Assembly: GCA_018287875.1 (NCBI GenBank)
Contig: JAGVVL010000027.1
Coordinates: forward strand, 620,001-684,000
Origin: Nigrospora sphaerica
Lineage: Eukaryota; Ascomycota; Sordariomycetes; Amphisphaeriales; Apiosporaceae
DNA: 64,000 nt
Direction of reading: 5' to 3'
Both the position numbers and the translations under genes were made by a program. A model generated the notes under the pieces. That model did no database searches, was not told the DNA's origin, and was given only the letters and a program-made list of their open reading frames with translations. The number at the start of each line of letters is the position of its first letter. The stretch's first letter is position 1. This document shows, one piece after another, positions 57,452 to 64,000 of this stretch.

Positions 57452-60400
57452 ATGCGCCTTTTGAAACTTGATAGCGATAGGCGCCTGAGCCTCACAGAGC
57501 ATTTCGACAATATCCCGCCATACGCCATTCTTTCACATACGTGGGGAGCCGACAACCAAGAGGTCACCTATCAAGACATCCAAGATGCAGACCGACATAA
57601 GGCGGGGTACAAAGAGGAAGGGTACGGAAAGCTCACATTCTGCGGCGAGAAGGCAGCCTCAGATGATTTGAAGCACTTCTGGGTCGACACGTGCTGTATC
57701 GACAAGTCGAGCAGCGCAGAACTTACTGAGGCCATCAACTCTATGTTTCGCTGGTACCAGAACGCTGCGAAGTGCTATGTCTATCTACCCGACGTTTCCC
57801 TACTTGGCAGCGACGGCGAAGAGACGCCCCGCGCCACGTGGGAGTCAGCTTTTCGGAAAAGCCGATGGTTTACCCGCGGCTGGACACTTCAGGAACTGAT
57901 TGCCCCAAAGTCGGTCACATTCTTTTCGGCAGAGGGCCGGCACCTAGGGGACAAGGCATCACTAGAGACGCTACTCCATGCGATCACAGGAATTCCAGTC
58001 ACCGCACTTCGAGGCAAGCCCCTACCGATCTTTAGCGTAGAGGAGCGACTTTCCTGGAGAGGAAAGCGGTCGACAAAACGCTCAGAAGACAGGGTCTACT
58101 CCCTGCTCGGAATATTCGACGTGCATCTACCATTAATATACGGCGAGGGAGAATCAAACGCGTTCATTCGGCTTCGAGAGGAGATAGATAAGCGCTCTCA
58201 GGCTACCTCCCAAACTTCCAATGGTAAGGAGGCTGTCGCGCACTATAGTTCATTACTAATGTTCGTATGACTAGGTAAAGACACGGTCAGCGAAACAGGA
58301 AAACGATGTATCGCCGACCTCCGTGTTACCGACCCACGCCATGACAAGACGCGCATCCAGGACACCAAAGGCGGCCTGCTCGCGGATTCGTACGTCTGGG
58401 TGCTTAGTAATTCTGACTTCCGCCAATGGCGCGACGACGAGGGCCAGCGGCTTCTCTGGGTCAAGGGCGATCCAGGCAAGGGCAAGACCATGCTCATCTG
58501 CGGCATCATCGACGAGCTCGATAAATCGCCGGCCGAGGGAAGCGCCCTTGTCTACTTCTTCTGCCAAGCCACGGACGAGCGCATTAACACTGCGACAGCC
58601 GTCGTGCGTGGATTGATTTACATGCTTCTTGAGAAGGACGCCACTCTTGTCTCTCTCATAGAGAAGAAGTACGACATTGCCGGAAAGGCGCTTTTCGAGG
58701 ACGCCAATGCCTGGCAGGCTTTATGCGAGATTTTCACGGACATACTTCAAGACCCCAGGCCCCACGGAGTATGTCTCATAATCGATGCTCTAGACGAGTG
58801 CGTACAAGGCCTATCGCAGCTTTTCAAGCTGATCATCAGGACGTCAGAAATCAGGGGCGTCAAATGGCTCGTCTCAAGCCGCAAATGGCGAGAGATTGAG
58901 GAACGGCTATGCCAGGTGGCGCAGAGGCTATCGCTCGAGATAACGAGAAGTCGGTCGCAGCAGCAGTCAGCATCTACATTACGCATAAGATGTCATAGCT
59001 TGTGAAACAGAAGGGCTACCGGGATAAGACCGCCGATGAGATCCACCAGTACCTGTCGTCGAATGCTGACGGCACCTTCCTTTGGGTCGCCTTAGTCTGC
59101 CAAGAACTCGAAAAGAGTCGTCGAGGGAATGCTCTACAGAAAGTCAAGTCTTTCCCATCGGGCCTTGATGCCCTTTATGAAAGAATGATGCAAAAAATTC
59201 GTGCATCGGAAAACGCCGAGCTCTATACGCAAGTCCTTGCCCTGGTTACGACAACTTATCGACCACCTTCGCTTGCCGAGTCCACTACTTTGATCGACGA
59301 ATCATACGATATGGCGGACGATCCCAAATCCCTACAGAAGACCATCAGTCTTGCGGCTCGTTCCTCGCCGTTCGCGAGGGCACAATCTATTTTGTCCACC
59401 AGTCGGCGAGGGATTTCTTAATGACGAGGCAATCAAATATTCTCTTCCCTCAAACCCAAGCATTTTTTCATGACCAGATCTTCTCGAAGTCTCTTGAGGT
59501 TATGACCCAGACACTGAAACGCGACATGTACGGAGTACAACACCCAGGCTTCTCCATCGAGGATGTCTCTCGGCATGTGCCCGACCCGGACCCACTCGCG
59601 GCGATACGGTACGCCTGCGTCCACTGGATCAATCACTTGGTGGACGCCAGTAAGACTCAAGGAAGAGGCGACAGCGTCCAAGACGACAGAGTAATCGAGA
59701 CGTTTCTACGAAGAAAGAGTCTCTACTGGATTGAGGCACTAAGTCTACTCCGAAGCATATCAGAAGGAATGCTCGCATTAGAGAAGCTGATACGACACCT
59801 GCAGGTAAGTTAATGCCCTTTGCTTACACCCTCCAGAGCTAACTTTATTTAAGGAACGGTCGGAGGCACCCGGACTTCAGGCGCTAGTTAAAGACGCCTA
59901 CCGTCTTCTACAAACCCCCCGGCCGGCGATCGAGAGCTGGCCGCTTCAGACATATACGTCGGCACTCGTGTTAAGTCCAACAAAGAACCTTATGCGAGGG
60001 CTGTTCCAAAAAGAGAGGCCGTGGTGGTTTAAATGCAAAACGGATTTGGCGGAGGATTGGAGCGCGTGCGAGCAAACACTCGAGGGCCATACTTCCTTGG
60101 TCACCTCGGCGGCCTTCTCGGCCGACGGGCAGCGCGTCGTCTCGGCGTCGCTCGACGAGACCGTCAAGGTCTGGAACGTGCAGACGGGCGTGTGCGAGCA
60201 AACGCTCGAGGGCCATACTTCTTACGTCTTCTCGGCGGCCTTCTCGGCCGACGGACAGCGCGTCGTCTCGGCGTCGGGCGACGAGGCCGTCAACGTCTGG
60301 AACGTGCAGACGGGCGAGTGCCTTTATACCCACATGGGTTCCACCTTAACCGTCTTGTTTAATAAGACCGTGATATGGCGAAGACTGGGGTGAAGGGAAA

Positions 60401-60840
60401 GATGATCTGTTCCGTCCGCCGGCCACGAAGTGGCTGTCAGGGCAGGAAACTATCTATGGTGCGATATCCCAACTAGGTAGGTGGGGTAGCAGGACCCCTC
60501 CTTGACAAGGATACCGCACCTTATTGCTGTTTACCTACCCCCGCCACGTATCAGACCGGCACCCTGATTCACACCGACTTCGGCGACATTCAGGTAGATG
60601 ATTCTATGTCACTAAATGCGGACACGAACTTTCAACAGCCGGCCCAGCAGACAGATTACGGTCTGAGTCCAGACCGGACATGGATTTTGAAGCGGTCCAA
60701 GGAGATCCTCTGGCTGCCTCCAGAATACCGGTTGAGATAGTCTACCGTCTCTGTAACAGAGCAAGGCACGAACCTCATTTTTGGTTGCCCATCAGGGCGG
60801 GTTTATATCTTTCATATTCTCCCTCCGGCGGACGGCTCGA
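57452..60840 (+). pseudogene. HET-NACHT-WD40 NLR pseudogene
   Basis: Exon 1 (57452..58223) is a complete HET domain (PPYAILSHTWGAD, FWVDTCCIDKSS, SRWFTRGWTLQELIAPKSV, YSLLGIFDVHLPLIYGEGE). A 51-nt intron (58224..58274) leads into NACHT with Walker A GDPGKGKTM and Walker B LIIDALDEC. The frame then breaks: a -1 shift near 58944 (LSLE / EKSVAAAVSIYITHKMS), a TAG for Gln at about 58995, and another -1 shift near 59353 (KTISL / GSFLAVREGTIYFVHQSAR). A second intron is 59806..59854. Two WD40 units remain (GHTSLVTSAAFSADGQRVV, GHTSYVFSAAFSADGQRVV), then decayed sequence. The C-terminal tail LSPDRTWILKRSKEILWLPP ends near 60840 with a TAG. It is closely similar in layout to the intact gene at 22574 but from a different WD40 subgroup. 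Not functional as one protein; a HET-NACHT fragment could still be made. Confidence 0.88.
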
Positions 60841-60962
60841 AGCAGTAATCTCGAAATTTGGGTGGGGTCTCCGTCGGTTCATCTGCGTTCCAATGGGACC
60901 CAACTGGCTCAGCCACCTGCTTGTACCGCTGCGTCAGCCATAGGTACTGTCTTTGCCAGCTA

Positions 60963-62822
60963 AGTTCGAGGACCCCCATTTGGCCCCCCCCCACATTTGG
61001 CCCCCCTTAGCTTAATCGTACGAAAATCAACCTTCCTACTTCAACCGACTACATATTCCTAATTCATAACAACCAGGATACAAGAACCAGCCTCACTTAG
61101 GCTTTCGCTATCGCTCTCTTGATCTAGACCACTTTCAGCCTCCCCGACCGCCAATTGAGCTCGGTAGATGTCTTCGATGTTCGCGAACTTCGAATTAGGG
61201 CTTAAATCTACCTTCTTCCTCTTCCTTGGTTTCCTAGTCTCAATCTTAGCTTCGAGAGCCTGAATTTGCCTTTGCGCAGTAGCTAATTGGACATTCTTCT
61301 CATCAAAGGCCTTTTGGATCTTCCGGAAGAGTAACCGTTGTGTGGTTGAGTGTTCTGTTAACTGGTTCGAAAGCTGTACTTGATCCTTGAAGTCTGACGT
61401 CTTCTTTGGAGTCGACCAAACTACTGTAGAAGTATGGGATCTCTTTGGGGATGTTAAGAAGGCTCTTTTCGAGTAGAATTGCTTCGATTTTGTTGTATCG
61501 GGTGTTGTTTGGTGTGTATTTTGAACCAGATTCCGGCTTAGAAGCGGCTTGGCCATACTCACTGGCCAAAGACCGGCTGCTTTCCACCCATTCCGGATAT
61601 TCTGGCTAGTAAGGCCGGCTAAACGAGCCTTCTGATAGCAGGCAAGGAAATTTCGCTTGCCAACTACCGTTGAGTCCGTTAATTGAGTTAGGAATCCGAG
61701 CTCTTTCCGGTACGCCGATTTTACAGAACTGAAAACGGCTAGATCGAGAGGTTGAAGGACGTGAGAGGTATGAGGAGGCAAGAAAAGAAGATATATCCTA
61801 TGCGAGAAGCATTGGAACATAAAATCAGTGGTTGTGTGGCTGCCATGGCCGTCCATAACGAGTAGGCGGTGCTCGGAAGGGTCCTCGGGGGCGGTATTCG
61901 GGATAAAGACTTTCTCGAGCCACTCGAGCGCTGTTTGGTCTGTAATCCATCCGTTTTCGGTTACAGTGAACTGCCAGCCTTTGAACTGGCTTAAATCGAG
62001 TGGGAACCATTGCTGTTGAACCGTCTTGCCCTTAAAAATGACTAAGGGGGGAAGGGCATGGCCTTGAGCAGAGATGCATTCAACGAAGGAGGTCCAAGCA
62101 CGAGAACCAGGCTGTTTCTTTCGGACTGAGCGTTTTTCTGAACCTCCAAGTACTAGAACGTTCGATCCAGCACCTTCTAGGAGTTCTGCTTCATCCATGT
62201 TGTAGCAGTTAGCCGGCTTCACCTTCTGGATCTCCGGTAGCTGAAGATATCGGAACCATAAGCGAATTACCTCGACTGAGGCGCCATTAACACGCTGCGA
62301 GTCGATAGATCGGCTCTTCTGGACCTTTATAGCTGGGTTCCTGCGTAGGAAGGCCTGTAGCCACCTCTTTCCAAGTGGCTCGCTGTCGCCTTGAGCCCGG
62401 AGGATACGTTCGGCGAACTCCTTCACTTGGGCGCGTGAAGGCGGAAGCCTTAGGGCAGCTTGGGTTAGGATCCAAGTCATAAGTAGCTCTTCCTGGACTG
62501 GTATAAGCCTCTGCTGGTATGCGAAGGCTTCTGACCTGCGTTGATGCCCTTTAATTCGGTTCCGAAGTGTCGACCTTGGTATTCCATATTCTTGAGCGGA
62601 TTGATGGATTGAAGCTCCACTAGCGACGGCATCGAGAGCACCTTGTAGATCTTGTTCGTTATATGGCTTCATCTTTATTTATTACACTTCTAAATTATAT
62701 TATAGCTAATTCGAAGTAAAATTGGCGAAGAAATAGAAGATATTAGTTCGGGTGGCTGGGATGGCGGTGAATATTTTAGGGGGGCCAAATGTGGGGGGGG
62801 GCCAAATGGGGGTCCTCGAACT
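60963..62822 (-). mobile_element. Full-length pogo/Fot1-like DNA transposon
   Basis: 1860 bp flanked by TA target duplications (60961-60962 and 62823-62824). Inverted ends start AGTTCGAGGACCCCCATTTG and contain a repeated catttggcccc motif. The ends match for about 45-50 bp apart from the length of the C run. The transposase frame inside is uninterrupted, in contrast to the element at 38432, so insertion is probably recent and after any RIP activity on this copy. It sits about 120 bp beyond the end of the NLR pseudogene. Confidence 0.9.
61059..62672 (-). CDS. pogo/Fot1-type transposase (DDE_1)
   Basis: 537 residues, complete. The N-terminus has an HTH-psq-like segment (YNEQDLQGALDAVASGASIH, residues 4-45) and a CENP-B-type DNA-binding region (LRLPPSRAQVKEFAERILRA to FLRRNPAIKVQKSR, residues ~74-121). 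The DDE catalytic core shows Asp160 (NMDEAELLEG), Asp274 (LVMDGHGSHT) and Asp310 (LQPLDLAVFSSVKSAYRKE). The C-terminus has a coiled-coil (FDEKNVQLATAQRQIQALEA), a basic KPRKRKKVD stretch and an acidic tail. It cuts and pastes its own element at TA sites. All three acidic positions and the whole frame are kept, so activity is plausible. Confidence 0.93.
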   Translation of the reverse strand: MKPYNEQDLQGALDAVASGASIHQSAQEYGIPRSTLRNRIKGHQRRSEAFAYQQRLIPVQEELLMTWILTQAALRLPPSRAQVKEFAERILRAQGDSEPLGKRWLQAFLRRNPAIKVQKSRSIDSQRVNGASVEVIRLWFRYLQLPEIQKVKPANCYNMDEAELLEGAGSNVLVLGGSEKRSVRKKQPGSRAWTSFVECISAQGHALPPLVIFKGKTVQQQWFPLDLSQFKGWQFTVTENGWITDQTALEWLEKVFIPNTAPEDPSEHRLLVMDGHGSHTTTDFMFQCFSHRIYLLFLPPHTSHVLQPLDLAVFSSVKSAYRKELGFLTQLTDSTVVGKRNFLACYQKARLAGLTSQNIRNGWKAAGLWPVSMAKPLLSRNLVQNTHQTTPDTTKSKQFYSKRAFLTSPKRSHTSTVVWSTPKKTSDFKDQVQLSNQLTEHSTTQRLLFRKIQKAFDEKNVQLATAQRQIQALEAKIETRKPRKRKKVDLSPNSKFANIEDIYRAQLAVGEAESGLDQESDSESLSEAGSCILVVMN

Positions 62823-62824
62823 TA

Positions 62825-64000
62825 GTACCCAGTTCAGCCCATCCCCAACCATCATGCTAGCCTTACCAGTCCGCAATACCGTTTCCGTCGCCAACTCCTA
62901 TCAATCACTCCATCACAAATCCTCCTCCCGCGCCGAATTGGCCATTGAATCCTCTTAACACCTTCAGTCTCTCTTTCTTGCTCTGGTCGGCGCTTATCCC
63001 GGCGTATGAGAGATACGATTCGGCGACAGCAACATCCCACGTGCGCTCGACTACTTACAGAGAGGGAAATGGATAACTGACATTATCTATGACTTTCCTA
63101 AGAACCTTTGACGCTTTGCAAGCAAGTTGGCAATAATGCATTCCATACGCAGCCATTCCACGCCTTTGACCCATTCTATCACATCTGGCATCCTTGAATT
63201 GATACTTATATCTTTACTGTTATATAGTATCGATAATCGTAACGGGCGCCAATCACGACGGAAAACGAGAGAATATCTATTCTAGTAATTAGAAGTAATT
63301 ACGGCAGCTAAGGTACGCATACTGACGGCTATTGTGACCCGCCGTTTATATCGGTAAAAGGCGAAACTGTGAGAGGCTAAGCCTTGAAGCACTATCAAAG
63401 GGGCCAAATGTTCTTTATTTTCTAGATAGGGAAGAGAGAAGAGAATCGACCTCAGAATGCCGGGCGCAGCGTCTCGTGAAGTCTTGCGAAACCGGACCGG
63501 AACATTTGGATCGGAACGTTCGGATCGGAACGTTCGGATCGCTGCTCAGCTCCCCCCTCCTAGGTCTTGACCACTAGCCTGGCGTCCGAATGGAGAGACC
63601 TACTCGGAGCCTCATGTGAGGGGTTCGTGAGACGCTTAGGCCAGGTGCGCCTGAGCCTATCTCCGAGGTCCCAACCTGTAACAACAATACAGCATAACCG
63701 GCTATGTTTGTTGCTTCTAGTCAGGCAACATGATAGGCTACACGATGGGCCCTGGTGCAGGCGAGGCATTGATCCATTGGCTGTTAACACGGTGTTCGGT
63801 ACCTGCACCGGTGGTAGCGTCTCGACCTCCGTGACGACGGTGTACAACAGAGAAACCCTGCGCACAACTAGCGTCTGCTTTCCCACGCCGGTAAGCCGAG
63901 CTTGGCCTACGTCTTGAACCAGCGCACCAACTAAGCCTCCAGACGAGGCGGTAACTTCTGTTGCTTCACGCGAGCCTCACGGATAGTCTATTCGCCGTCG
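62825..64000. other. Right-edge region without a supported gene
   Basis: Contains an isolated ggggccaaatg near 63402 that resembles part of the inverted repeat of the neighbouring transposon, and a threefold cggatcggaacgtt-like unit at 63495-63541. Open frames beyond 63560 lack motifs. Confidence 0.4.

Overview
The window looks like nuclear DNA of a filamentous ascomycete (Pezizomycotina, probably a Sordariomycete). The evidence is: short introns of 41-90 nt with GTRAGT donors and CTRAC branch points; several HET-domain, NACHT and NB-ARC proteins with WD40, TPR or ankyrin repeats; pogo/Fot1-type DNA transposons; a gypsy retroelement relic; and stop codons of the CAG-to-TAG and TGG-to-TGA kind expected from repeat-induced point mutation (RIP). 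No prokaryotic operon, CRISPR array, rRNA or tRNA was seen.

Layout. 1-3188 (minus): a PNP-NACHT-ankyrin NLR, two introns, cut by one in-frame TGA and running off the left edge. 3.2-6.0 kb: repeat-rich DNA without a supported gene. 6.07-9.07 kb (minus): a long protein with an OTU-like cysteine protease signature. 11.4-12.0 kb: decayed secreted S33-type hydrolase. 17.45-19.78 kb (plus): intact TBC-domain protein, the only clear housekeeping-type gene. 22.57-27.02 kb (plus): intact HET-NACHT-WD40 NLR with 12 nearly identical WD40 repeats. 27.0-31.5 kb: a graveyard of pieces (LTR-like repeat, HeLo-like fragment, TPR fragment, membrane-protein relic, C2HC-finger relic, ankyrin scrap) ending in a free-standing PNP-domain gene. 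32.7-33.5 kb (minus): Ser/Thr/Ala-rich secreted protein. 35.3-36.6 kb (minus): multi-membrane-span protein with five exons, one of 23 nt. 37.5-40.8 kb: an unrecognised gene split by a RIP-damaged pogo element. 41.1-45.6 kb: kinase-like, membrane-protein and gypsy relics. 45.8-48.9 kb (minus): intact HET-NB-ARC-TPR NLR. 50.1-54.6 kb (minus): large ankyrin protein with one in-frame TGA. 55.6-56.3 kb (plus): small cysteine-rich secreted protein. 57.45-60.84 kb (plus): HET-NACHT-WD40 pseudogene. 60.96-62.82 kb: apparently intact pogo/Fot1-like transposon.

How it fits together. The common theme is NLR-type signal transduction (heterokaryon incompatibility or fungal innate immunity): at least five NLR or NLR-like loci plus loose NLR domains in 64 kb, each a combination of a death or effector-like N-terminus (HET, PNP_UDP, HeLo-like), a STAND NTPase and an array of near-identical repeats. 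Between them lie transposons and broken genes, which suggests an accessory, fast-evolving chromosome segment. Exon joins were derived by hand from splice signals and frame consistency, and family names come from recognised motifs, not database searches.
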